Shown here piece by piece: positions 11,754-21,780 of a stretch of 64,000 nucleotides of DNA. The stretch's first letter is position 1. Every line of letters begins with the position of its first letter. The notes below the pieces were generated by a model. It saw only the letters and a list, made by a program, of their open reading frames with translations, did no database searches and was not told where the DNA came from. The position numbers and the translations under genes were made by a program. This DNA comes from Adiantum capillus-veneris (lineage: Eukaryota; Streptophyta; Polypodiopsida; Polypodiales; Pteridaceae). The stretch covers positions 39,180,037-39,244,036 of the forward strand of contig CM043966.1 in the NCBI GenBank assembly GCA_014529385.2. The letters are read 5' to 3'.

Positions 11754-11818
<65 letters not shown>
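11754..11818. repeat. (AG)n microsatellite abutting the 3' end of a LINE
   Basis: 65 bases of pure AG, followed directly by AATGAAATGAAATGAAATG, which is the 3' tail of the minus-strand LINE that starts here. A second short GA tract (14755-14769) marks its other end. Confidence 0.98.
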
Positions 11819-11821
<3 letters not shown>

Positions 11822-14757
11822 GAAATGAAATGAAATGTTATATTAACGTCTTCAAAAGGCCAAAATGACCTATGAGACCAATCAGTTACAAAATAGTGAA
11901 TCTAATACCATGTCTGGGTACAAAAGAACTAGAAAAGAACTAGAAGTGGAACAAAATACTACTACTACTACTACAATCTAAAACTACGTGGGTGTAGCAG
12001 CTGATACAATAGGTACCCGGTAAACTGGATGTAACAGTGTGTGAAACAAAGATGGAAGAAATGGTGAGGATCCATCCTCATCTGCACTCTGGATGTCGAG
12101 AGAGTATGGCTCGAATCTTCTGTTGTAGTCTCCGTCGATGCTGTGTAGCTCCTCTCCTCAGTCGCGGTCGTCTGTATCTCTGTAGCTCCAATGCTCGGTC
12201 GATGAGAGTGCCAGTAGTGGTCGAATGAGTGTGGGACGAGCTCTGCAGTGGTGGCTGCTCCTCTGGCTGTCCCATATCTAGTGAAAAGAAATCTGTAATG
12301 TGTCTCTGGGACTGCCTCTCTCTAGCTCTCCCCAGTAAAGTGTCTCTATACCTGTGTAACTCAAGTAGATATAGTCCAAGACATCTCTGATCCTCATAAC
12401 TCATGACCCTAGATAGAGGACCAAAACCCTCTCTGAATAAGCAGTGGAAACGCCCCCGTATCTCATAGAACACTGTGCAATGACATATGTAGTGCAACTC
12501 TGTCTCTGGCTCTCTCTGGCATAATCGGCATATCCTGCTGTCTGCTGGTATCCCTCTGAATCTACCGGTCTCAATCTCGAGCTGATGTGAGGATGTGCGT
12601 ATCTGACCAATGGCACAACGCAAACCATGAGACATATGTGTGTCCATGTAGCTGGGTCGAATCACAAACCCATCTCCTGTGAGGTGGAGAAGATGCTCTC
12701 TATAGAAAGCCATCTTTGTGCTCAACTCCTGAGGCGGCTCTATCCATGTCCTCCTGGTGTCGAGCTGGATCAGGTCCTGACGAATGAGTCTAGTGATCTC
12801 CACCCGTGTAAGAGACAGCGAGGGTGCCTGAAGAGAATACTGGAAAGGGGGCAACCTGTCCATGGTGAAGCCATGCGTCTGAAACCATGAAGTCATCTGT
12901 GCATACCAGCATGAAGTGTCCCCCTGTAGAGCTAACTGTCTGGAAGACTCAAGGGCCAATCTAGCATATCTGTCTCTAGTAGTATCCCATAGGCTGTGCA
13001 CAAAGGACACTGATCTAGTAAGCGCCTCAATCTCCATGGGGGGGGCAGCTAGCTCTGCTCGAATGATCGCGTGAGGTACGGAGGCCTTGGCTCTAATCAA
13101 TCGGGAGATCATAGATACCAAGGGCCTCTCCATACCTCTCCAACCATCCTGGCCTACAGAAGGTCCCCATACCTGTACCCCATACATCATAGCTGAGGCT
13201 ACTAAAGTATCAAAGAGCCATAACTTTGTCCGAGGTTCCTGGAACTGAACCTGCGAACACATCCTCTCCAAGCCTCCCAAGGCCGCATAAGCTCTGGTCA
13301 GTCTAGTCTTTGCTGCTCTCCCCAAAGAAAACCTCGGCCCAGTGAAGACTATCCCAAGGTAAGTGTATGCATCTGTATACTCCACAATCTCTTGACCATA
13401 CGTGAAGGTCGGTGCCGATCTCCTGATCCACTGCGGTGTGGTGTTAAACACCATGACCTTGGTTTTACCAAGGTTTACAGACAATCCACTATCCTCTGCA
13501 AAACTGTGTAATGCATCCAACTGTCGCTGCATACCCTCTGGTGAGTCAGAGATCAAGACAATATCATCAGCATATAACAACAATGGGATCCACGTCCCTG
13601 CCAGCTGGGCACCTCTATCACCCTCTCTGTCAATGTAATCAGACACCTCATCAACATACATACCAAATAGAGTAGGAGACAATGGGCAACCCTGTTTCAC
13701 CCCGATAGTGGAGTGAACTAAGTCAGATATCCCCTCTGGGGTGCGTACATGTCCCATCACTGATCTGTATAAAGCCATAATCCCCCAAATCAACACTGTG
13801 GGCACCCCCATCTCCTGCAGTCTGCGCATCAGTCGAGCTCTCGGTACCATGTCAAATGCTTTGCGGAAATCCACAAAGCTACAATAAATCCGTCTCCCAT
13901 GTGACCTGCCCTCCTCAATGATAGCTCTGAGTGTCAGAATATGGTCAAGAGTGGAGAAACCCCTCCTGAAACCTGCATGTCCCTTTGCCCGTACACCCTC
14001 ACCCTCTGCCCAGTTACTCAACTGCTGCTCAATAATGGATGCATACAATCGTGCCAGTGTGTGTCCAACCATAATAGTGCGGTAATTTCCAGGCTCTGTA
14101 GGATCACCTGCCTTGAATATAGGCACAATAGTAGACAACCTCCAAGTCTCAGGTAATCCCTCACACATGGCACGATTGAACAACACTGCAAGAACCTCCA
14201 TCAGCATATCCCTAGCATGTATAAAGTGCTCCGCTACTAGACCGTCATGATCGTAAGCCCTCCTGGTCCTCATCCTGTCAATGGCTCTCTTTACCATCTC
14301 AGTGGTAAAGAAGGTGCTCGTAGGTGGACATGGCTCTGTAGGATCTGGAAGGGGATCCTGCCCAGGAACCGTATATAACGATGTCGCATACTGGCCCCAC
14401 ACATCAGGAGAAGTAATCACTGGGGGAGGGGAGTGCTCATGGAAGAGTCGCCATGCCTAGCCTGAGTCTCTACTCAAGAACAACTGATACAAGTCTCACT
14501 CCATCTGGGCCAGGTAAGCTCGTTTCTTCTTTCGCACAAGGCGCCGGAAAGCAATCCGCGACTGTCTGTAGGTGATGACTCCTAAATGAAGATCCCTCTG
14601 AAGCTGGGCTCTCATCTCTCTGCACTCCTCATCATACCAACTATTATGGGGCATGCTCCCAGAATGTCGCCTCCGATCCGGTTGAGTGTGTGGGTATGCC
14701 TCTGATGCTGCATCATGTAGTGTCTCAGTCAATAAAGTAGTGCACTCCTCTACTGAG
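11819..14757 (-). mobile_element. 5'-truncated LINE lodged in a (GA/TC)n tract
   Basis: A non-LTR retrotransposon on the minus strand. Its 3' end is an untranslated region ending in (ATTTC)3 against (TC)n at 11754-11818; its 5' end stops inside the linker between endonuclease and reverse transcriptase, directly against (TC)n at 14755-14769. The AP endonuclease is missing, as is common for incomplete reverse transcription. The GA tract on both sides is what a target duplication in a microsatellite would leave. Confidence 0.85.
12078..14757 (-). pseudogene. LINE ORF2 (reverse transcriptase), two in-frame stops
   Basis: One frame runs from about 14757 to 12078 with only two stops: TGA at 14496-14498 and TAG at 14457-14459. 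The upstream part has WYDEECREMR and RLVRKKKRAYL, a typical linker after LINE endonucleases. The 780 open codons downstream hold the reverse transcriptase: NYRTIMV, RRGFSTLDHI, FVDFRKAFDMVPR, GVKQGCPLSPTLF and the catalytic YADDIVLI, then thumb and a C-terminal zinc finger C-x2-C-x8-H-x4-C (CRLCQREPETELHYICHC). Such a long open frame implies a recent insertion. The clade is uncertain: it differs clearly from the L1-like LINE C family in the right half of the window. Confidence 0.92.
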
Positions 14758-14769
14758 AGAGAGAGAGAG
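14755..14769. repeat. Short (GA)n at the 5' end of the LINE
   Basis: GAGAGAGAGAGAGAG separates the LINE coding frame from unrelated DNA. See the matching tract at 11754-11818. Confidence 0.9.
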
Positions 14770-14774
14770 GATAA

Positions 14775-14895
14775 TTTTTAACGTCATGGGCAAATATCCC
14801 AAGAGACCTCAAAGATCTATTTGACGAGAGTTGAACTCGAGACTTGTTAGTCAAGAGGGAAATGGCATACCAATCCACCAGAGAGAAATATCCTT
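14775..14895 (-). repeat. Possible tRNA-derived SINE fragment
   Basis: On the minus strand GGTGGATTGGTATGCC is followed about 35 bases later by GAGTTCAACTC, spacing and sequence like the A and B boxes of an RNA polymerase III promoter, and the DNA then runs to a (TC)n tail at 14769. It does not fold into a complete tRNA, so a SINE head is the better reading. Weak on its own. Confidence 0.3.
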
Positions 14896-15299
14896 GCAAC
14901 CATGACCTAGAGATTTCAATTGCTTTAATGATAATGATATTCAAGTTACAGCTGCTAAATCATTAAGAAGACCAATAGCATAGCTATATCACAAGAAATC
15001 CGTGTTCACCAAAACCATTACTTTCTCTCCCATGCTTCAATTCTTGGCAGCATTTTATCATCACAAATAATGGGAACCTACAGCGAGTGTCTGAATCTGA
15101 ATCAAATACTTAACTTTCTTCTATTCTCTCCCTCCTAATGAATTTTTGTAGCTTGATTACAACTGAATATTAAGTTAAATGTTCTTGGAGAGGGCATTGT
15201 CTTGGAAAATGGCTTGTACAATGACAAATCGTCCATAGAATCTCTAATTTTGCATTAAAAAATCTTTACAGACACATTGCCCAACTAATGTGAATAATG

Positions 15300-15544
15300 G
15301 AAGAGTTTGTCAGATGGGGAGCCCCATTCAAACTCCTGGCTTCTGGATTGTGATCAACTGCCTTGATGATGTAGATGTTGACGAAGGCGTGCCTTAGGGT
15401 TTCCTAGGGAACTTCATCAGATGTTACTACCTCCAGCACGCAGCCGTCCTCAGGGTGCTCCCATTGCGAAAGCTTTCATGTACATCTCTTCATGAATGCT
15501 GCAAGTTCTTCCATCTGCTTTGCCGAGTAAGGTCTGAACCCCAT
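15300..15544 (-). pseudogene. Unrecognised protein-coding fragment with two stops
   Basis: From an ATG at 15542-15544, one minus-strand frame reads MGFRPYSAKQMEELAAFMKR, a stop, then LSQWEHPEDGCVLEVVTSDE, a stop, then ETLRHAFVNIYIIKAVDHN. The amino-acid composition and the single continuous frame either side of both stops suggest a once-real protein of at least 80 residues. I do not recognise the family. It may be a transposon gag or a host pseudogene. No neighbouring domain helps. Confidence 0.4.
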
Positions 15545-16938
15545 GGGGCCGTTCCGCCTCTACCAAAAAATCCTCAGAGCCTACGCTCGGCAGGACAATG
15601 CCTGCCTTGGCTCATGCTTTTATACAGTTTGATCCAAAGGGCCCAAAACAGGCTAACCAGACGCGTCATGATGCTAGCAAAAATTGAAATATAATGCTTC
15701 TCTCAAAGATTGGTTAGCCCTTTCCTCCAAGGCATTGATACTAGGCATCCTCTCTATCTCATAGACTCCAGAAGGTGCACAACAAAAGGAATATACATTT
15801 CTCACGCAGCCCTTACTGTAAGGTTTTACATTTTCTGGTATGTTTCTGCAATAAAGAGCGTCAGATTGGACTACTGTTCAATAGAAAAGAATGAAAATGA
15901 CCCAGCTTTTAACACTAAAGATGCATACCTGAATTCCGGAATACGCTTTCTCCTTATTAACTCGTGGGTTGTTTGATTTGTTACCACCAAGTAGCTGCAA
16001 AACAGTGTAGGAAGGCATCATTGGATTGTCTCAGTAGTCAGCAAGTTCAAACAACTAGCATACCGCAGCTTGCATCAAACTGGAAGCTGTCAGTGACAAT
16101 TACTAGAATACTTCAGCCATAACAAAATCTGTTTTCACGTATATGATAGTCGGGGGGTCCGGGGGACAGGCTCTCTGGGCCGTCCATCAAGACGACCTTC
16201 TGGCACAGAAACAGTGCCTGCAGCTGACGTGTCAGCCATGCCACATTTTGTACTCGTTCAAAACTTACAAAACGTTTCTTACGTCATGCTTACCAAAAGT
16301 TTGTGAAATCAATGGTTGCTATAAACATAAAAAATCATGCGCTACAGGTTTCATACGATTCTATTCCAACATACTCACGCACATTTAGCCTATATATATA
16401 GCTAGGCACTATCTTTGTGTCCAGCATTTGATGGCTCATTGGATGAGAGTTTAGACATCTTTGTTCATCTAGGATCTGACTCTTACTTCTACATGGCCGT
16501 TTGTGGAGACAATGGCCTGATCTATCAATGTTTGTTTGAACTTTGAAAGCGTGGTGTTGTAACTTGTATATAATTGTTGGCTTTGTACCTTTTTTAAGGT
16601 AATTTTAAAGTAGGAATATAGATATCCTTACATACATGATTTTTCCAGCGTTTCAAATGCTTCATACCTACAAAACGGGGTTTCGTACATACGTCCTGAA
16701 TCAGCCTGGGAACACTGCACGCCAACAGCCGAAAGGAAATCCAGACTCCTCCCTAGTGTGCGCTAAGTCAGCAGCAGAAATTGCTGCCAACTCAGCACGC
16801 AGAACCTGTCGGCACTAGCTCACTGTCGGCGTTGCCACTGCACCTGTAAAAAACGCCATCTGTAAACCCCCCCCCCCAACCGACTATAAAGGCCGAGAAA
16901 GGATGGCTGATGTCCTTTACCTACACCTTAATGTTCAT
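15545..16938. other. DNA without recognised genes
   Basis: Short frames only (15710-15976, 16143-16388, 16636-16818), none with a domain. A TATATATATA stretch near 16393 and CTATAAAGG near 16885 resemble promoter elements of retrotransposons but are not supported by a repeat copy. Confidence 0.45.
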
Positions 16939-18499
16939 TGTAGTGCATCACCTACCAACAGAAAAGAACAGACTGAACAACTTTAAGCACTCAAATAACA
17001 TTGATGCACAACAGACGGGACGCGGAGTTCCACCCCAAGAGAACACTGGCCCCAAACCTTGGCGCCCCTTTCGGTAAATTCTTTATATTGCTTCATCATG
17101 GTACAACTTTCATGGCTCTGCTCTGCATCTTCCGCGGGTAGACTGCCAGAGTGAGAGCCCATGGGTCATATTTAAAGGCCCTTGGCCTCTAAAAGCAGTT
17201 TACATGAAAAGCTTCAAAATCTAAAACCATCTGGTCCCAAAAGCTAACGCCCAAAGCTGCCAACACGTTTCACGGAAATTCGTACGGCTACCATGTCATC
17301 AACGTAAAATGCGGACGTCCATACAGCTGCCACGTCAGCATGTTAGCACGAATTGGGACAGTCCGTACAGTGTTTGCCACATCTGCTGTTTATGCCAGGT
17401 CTTTTTTGGGTCCTGCGTAGCTGTATTATAGGCCCCATCGAACGGGGTCCCATAAGTTGGTAAAGACTTTTTCTGTTGCTTCTTCTTAGGGTTTAGGCCC
17501 CTTGGCCGGGGTCTGCATGTTGGTTCCGATCTTCAGTGGCTTAAAAGAAGAGTAATCGTCCGCGATTACAAAATATCTGCAAAACAATTCAAGTCAGCTC
17601 AAATTTTCCGAGGTTAATTCTGAGGGACAATCAGCTTTCTCATTCCAAATCAGACCTCTTCATATCCTGAGTCATTGACTTCCCAGAAGAATCTCATCCA
17701 AAAAGGAGTATATTCTCATTCCAGATGGGAGCTCTTGATTTTCTTGCATAGCAAAATTAGCCATCACACCCAAACCACGTTGATCTCTAACGGGTGTCTT
17801 GATGCACTAAAATTACATACCAATTAGAAATATTCCATGGTTGGCACATCACAATGCAACACAAATGCTCACATATACATGTTACAAGACGCAACGAATA
17901 ACGCCGCTAAGCACCCCCCTTGAGACAGATGGTCTGCGATATGAAGCTACTCAAAGACTACCTCGTCACTCCCCTCGCAAATAATCTAAAAAGGTTCAGG
18001 CCATGAGCTCAGAGGACTAACACAACCAAACGCTAACCAGACCGCAACCTGTATCGCTTGGAGGTTTCAAGCATACAACCAAACGTTCCCCAGACATCCC
18101 ATCTGTGTCGTTCGGAGGTTCAAACAATACCAACACAACATTTTTCACTACTCCACCCAAGAGTAAATCACCAAGCATTGAAACCAATATTAAAACTAGA
18201 GTCAAACAATTCAAATCGGCACCAAGACACGTTTAAAACAGATACCATCCATTTCAAAAAGATCCCAAACAGAATCACCAAACAAGTTCTCAAAGAAAAC
18301 TGCTAAATCAAACTGCAAAAGCATTCTCGGCATCAATCAAGCTGTCCTAAAACCTGCACCAAAAAATTAGGGTTAGGTTTCTTCCAAAAACTTGTAGCCG
18401 ACCCACAGCATGGTCCATAAGCTCTTTAATTGTCAAAACTCACTTGGTCAAATAGTGTTCTTGTAGCGGTGATGATAGTCCAATGATATAGCAATCACA

Positions 18500-18823
18500 C
18501 TAGGCCTCCAAGGTGATTGGTTTAAGAAGAGAAACCTGCTGAAAGACGTCGAGAACTTTCAAGTTGTGATCTGCTAGGGTTTCCGTGGCAAGCATTTCAA
18601 GATACCCCACTCTGCCAGAAGCTACACTACAAGCAAGATGTCTAAAGGCATGTAACTTCGGGTAAAAATTTTCTTGAAAGCTTGCCAAGTCCTTGGAGTG
18701 TGCGGCTTGGTAGCTATAGACTTCTACCACTGCATGGCACTGCTCCTGAGAAAAACAATGGCTTATGCCCCGTAAGACAGAGCGATCAAGGGTGGGAGTG
18801 CTAATAAGTTCAGTGCGGGACAT
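18500..18823 (-). CDS. Unrecognised 107-codon frame in the small LTR element
   Basis: An uninterrupted frame starts shortly after the primer-binding site. The first in-frame ATG gives 107 residues; the frame is open about 80 bases further upstream. It contains TPTLDRSVLRGISHCF, CHAVVEVYSYQAAH, FQENFYPKLHAFRHLACS and ends QQVSLLKPITLEA. It is helical in character, has no zinc knuckle, and resembles no Gag I know. It could be a reduced Gag-like protein or a captured host fragment. The partial sister copy at 21.8-22.9 kb has a different-looking frame at the same place (22735-22920, with HPDVFKQMDFKYDSQ). Confidence 0.4.
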   Translation of the reverse strand: MSRTELISTPTLDRSVLRGISHCFSQEQCHAVVEVYSYQAAHSKDLASFQENFYPKLHAFRHLACSVASGRVGYLEMLATETLADHNLKVLDVFQQVSLLKPITLEA

Positions 18824-18925
18824 GAAGATTCTTTGATAAAATTTCCTGTAAAACTCGGAAGCTCCATCTTGCTCTGTCTGCTCTTTGGTAGGACTGACAT
18901 GCTTTCAGAAAAGCACACGCCTGAA

Positions 18926-18937
18926 GCTCTAATACCA
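18926..18937 (-). other. Primer-binding site of the small LTR element
   Basis: Reverse complement TGGTATTAGAGC, one mismatch from the initiator Met-tRNA complement, separated by one base from the LTR that ends in CA on the minus strand. Confidence 0.8.
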
Positions 18938-19335
18938 CTGTAACGGGACGGGCACCACGTGCCAACGGAAACAGACTGAACAACTTTAAGCACTTCAAAT
19001 AACAATCATGAACGACACACGAGACGCGGAGTGCCTGAGTTCCACCCCAAAAGAACACTGGCCCCCAAACCTTGGTACCCTTTCGGTATTTCTTTATATT
19101 GCTTCAACATGGTACAACTCCCATGGCTCTGCTTTGCATCTCTTGTGGGTAGACTGCCAGAGTGAGAGCCCATGGGCCATATTTAAAGGCCCTTGGCCTC
19201 TAAAAGCAGTTTACATAAAAAGATTCAAAATAAAAGCATATGGTCCCAAAAGCTAACGTCCAAGGTTGCCGGCATGTTTCACGAAAATCCGTATAACTGC
19301 CATATCATCAACGTAAAATGCAGGCATCTGTACAG

Positions 19336-19682
19336 CATAGCAACTAAAATAAGCATATTTTATTTAGAATACGGGACGTCCCGTATTGAAACTTACACTA
19401 CATCTCATAATGTTTTTCTATTCTAGCGTTTTTTTGCTCAAAAGGTATTCGATCCTAACGTCTTTTGCTAGTTGATCAAGTGTGTTTTAGAGCTTCATGG
19501 TGCTTGTTTATGTATGCTATGGTTAAACATTGACGAGTCATTGAGAAGGTGCATGAGCCACTTCATTTCTAAAAAATATCTAAAAAAGTTGACGTATTTT
19601 ATTACTTATTCTCAAAAATATGTCTAGTACAAATATTGTGCACCACGTATTAAACGTCCCGTCCCGTACCTTGGCCGCTATG
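19336..19682. mobile_element. 347-bp non-autonomous TIR element in the LTR
   Basis: This block interrupts the 5' LTR and is absent from the other LTR of the same element (empty site near 17320). It begins CATAGCAACTAA and ends TTGGCCGCTATG, so the ends are imperfect inverted repeats (CATAGC...). Flanks CTGTACAG (19328-19335) and CCGTACAA (19683-19690) fit an 8-bp target duplication with two changes, as hAT elements make. It holds a perfect 20-bp palindrome at 19368-19387 and GTCCCGTA motifs near both ends. Confidence 0.65.
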
Positions 19683-21059
19683 CCGTACAATTGCCACGTC
19701 AGCATGTCAACGTGAATTGTGGTAGTCTGTACAGTCCCTACCACGTCATCAGTTTTTTACGCCAAGTCTTTTTGGGTCTTGCTTAGCTTTATTATAGGCC
19801 CCATCGAACGAATTCCCATAAGTTGGTAAAGACTTATTTTGCTGCTTCTTCTTAGGGTTTAGGCCCCTTGGCCGGGATCTACAGATTGGCTCCGGTCTTC
19901 AGTGGCTTGACACATCAACAGTTTGTGACATCCTTAATCTCACAATGCAAAACGTGAAATCATAATTTTTAAAGCCTAAGATTATGGTAGAAGAAATCGT
20001 CAAATCTGAAACTATTAAGAGTGTGTGTCATGTGAAGCCTCTAGGTCAACAAAATTAGCAGTAGGAAGCCAAAATAAATAAGAGCATTTGAGTCTCATAC
20101 GACACGGCATTGGCAAAGCACCAGAAGCTAAAACTCTATGAAAGACACAAATAGAAACTTGGCAGTTGAGTGAGCCATGGGAAGCAGGATGCAGGCACAC
20201 TTATGGACAATAAACTTGAAGCTTGGACGAAGAAGATGCAAAACACATAGAAAGTGATGTATCAAGAGAAGGATGATGAGATTATGCTTCCATTTCGGAA
20301 ATACAAAACAATGCATGAGTAGTGGAAAAAGATGGCTGGGAAATAAGGGGCAATCGAGCAACTCAAAACTCAGTTGTTGGCATGCTAATCAGAGATAGAA
20401 CGGGTCACCAAAGAAGAGGGAGAAGTGGATGAGATGCCAAAAGTCAAAACACAAATTTTGACGCAAAAATCACATGTAGAAGAGGGATTGAATGCATGGA
20501 CTGATATAAAAAACCGTGAAGAGAACATCCAATGGATTGAGGTGGCAAAGAAGCAAAAGTCCGTCTAGATGTCTACGTCTCCAAAACCAACATCTACACC
20601 TCCTAAACCAACCTCTTATGTAATCAATGAGACTTTGGAAGAATAACGAAGGAGAATAACGAGGGCACTTCACGTGAGGGGGGTGAACCGTCTAATGATG
20701 AGAACAATGTGGAGGAGGAGACTTAAGGAGCTATACAAGCTCGTGAGGCTTCAAAACCAAACCCATATGGCCACTTGGAAAGTAAAGAAGAGAAAAAGAA
20801 ACCCCAATGAAGTGGGAGAAACTTCCAAAGATAGAGCCTTTATACTTCGTTTCTCAACAATGAAAACTAGGAAGTACTTTGTGAACTTGAGGAAGAGACG
20901 TAAGGATATATACATCTTTTTGCGATATGATTTCACCACTAATCAATTGGCTCATATAGGCCAAAGATTATGGCTGCCTGAAAGGAAGGGAAGGTTGCTT
21001 TTTATCGAGGAGGAAAACAATACGATCCTCGAGCCAAGTTCTAAATGACGCCATAAGAC

Positions 21060-21780
21060 CTACGAGACCACTCTAAAGCTAGCTGTATGGAATTGTAACA
21101 GAGCACTTAAAATAGATGTTGCTACCTTCGAGGACACCTTTTGAGAGAGAGACATCACTTGTATAGAGACGGATCAACCACCAAATGGGGTCTTGCCTCC
21201 ACTATCAAGCAATTTTATACAACGAGTTGCATCATAATGTACAAGAAGTATGCAAAGATGAACAAGCACGATATATGTCGATCCGGGTACGACTTGAGAG
21301 TCACACACCACTCTACATTGCCATTTGTTACTTTGCACCCATCACATCTCATTATGCTCTTCTGGGGACACACTCACCATATAAGGCCATGGATGAGGAT
21401 ATATGGGAGTTCTCGAGAGATGGAAATGTGATAGTCATAGGTGACTTCAATGCAAGGACCGGCAATCATTAGGTGCCCTTCTATGATACTTCGGAAGAGC
21501 TATCACAAGAGGTTGATTCACATGATTTGGGCATTGTGAGAGCTTCATAGGATGCAGGAGAGGTGACAGACTATGGTAGATATCTACTAGAGATGGGAGC
21601 AGCACATGGCTATTGCAAGAGGTTGACCCACATGATTTGGGCATTGTGAGAGCTTCACAGGATGCAAAAGAGGTGCCAGACTAGGGTAGATATCTATTAG
21701 AGATCGGTGCAACACATAGATTGGTCATTCTAAATGGCTTAGTCAGATGGCCAAGGTCTAGTGGGCTTCGCAACATGAGG
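21060..21780 (+). pseudogene. LINE AP-endonuclease fragment
   Basis: Frames with stops read LAVWNCNRALKID (the W-N strand that opens LINE endonucleases), DITCIETDQPPNG, then IAICYFAPITSHYA and NVIVIGDFNARTGNH. The G-D-F-N-A-R-T-G block is the metal-binding core motif of exonuclease-endonuclease-phosphatase domains. A 111-bp tandem duplication breaks the C-terminal part. Confidence 0.8.
21505..21726. repeat. Tandem duplication of 111 bp in the LINE endonuclease
   Basis: CAAGAGGTTGA at 21505 and 21616 starts two copies sharing CACATGATTTGGGCATTGTG and GGTAGATATCTA. Confidence 0.85.

Larger units (their letters stand above)
16939..19930 (-). mobile_element. Small LTR retrotransposon lacking pol (3.0 kb)
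   Basis: Two LTR copies in direct orientation flank a 1.4-kb interior: 16939 to about 17545 (3' LTR) and 18939-19930 (5' LTR, enlarged by a 347-bp insertion). Shared blocks include TAGACTGCCAGAGTGAGAGC, GGCCCTTGGCCTCTAAAAGC and TTCTTCTTAGGGTTTAGGCC. GCTCTAATACCA at 18926-18937 is the reverse complement of TGGTATTAGAGC, a near-perfect Met-tRNA primer-binding site, one base from the 5' LTR. The interior has no protease, integrase or reverse transcriptase, so the element must have depended on another, perhaps the related gypsy at 27-34 kb, whose LTR has the same end sequence TGTCACAAA. Confidence 0.78.
20130..21780 (+). mobile_element. Decayed LINE (family D): ORF1 region and endonuclease
   Basis: The plus strand carries a lysine-rich ORF1-like frame (20674-21048; KRKRNPNEVGE, IFLRYDFTTNQLAHIGQRLW) preceded by a broken coiled-coil-like region (20400-20660), followed by an AP-endonuclease remnant. 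The element ends at 21780 where the next LTR element starts (TGTAACGGGAC), so its reverse transcriptase was cut away. The ORF1 assignment rests on position and composition. Confidence 0.6.

Noticed and set aside
14821-14880. A complete tRNA gene near GAGTTCAACTC
   Set aside because: No acceptor stem or proper cloverleaf can be drawn; kept only as a possible SINE head.
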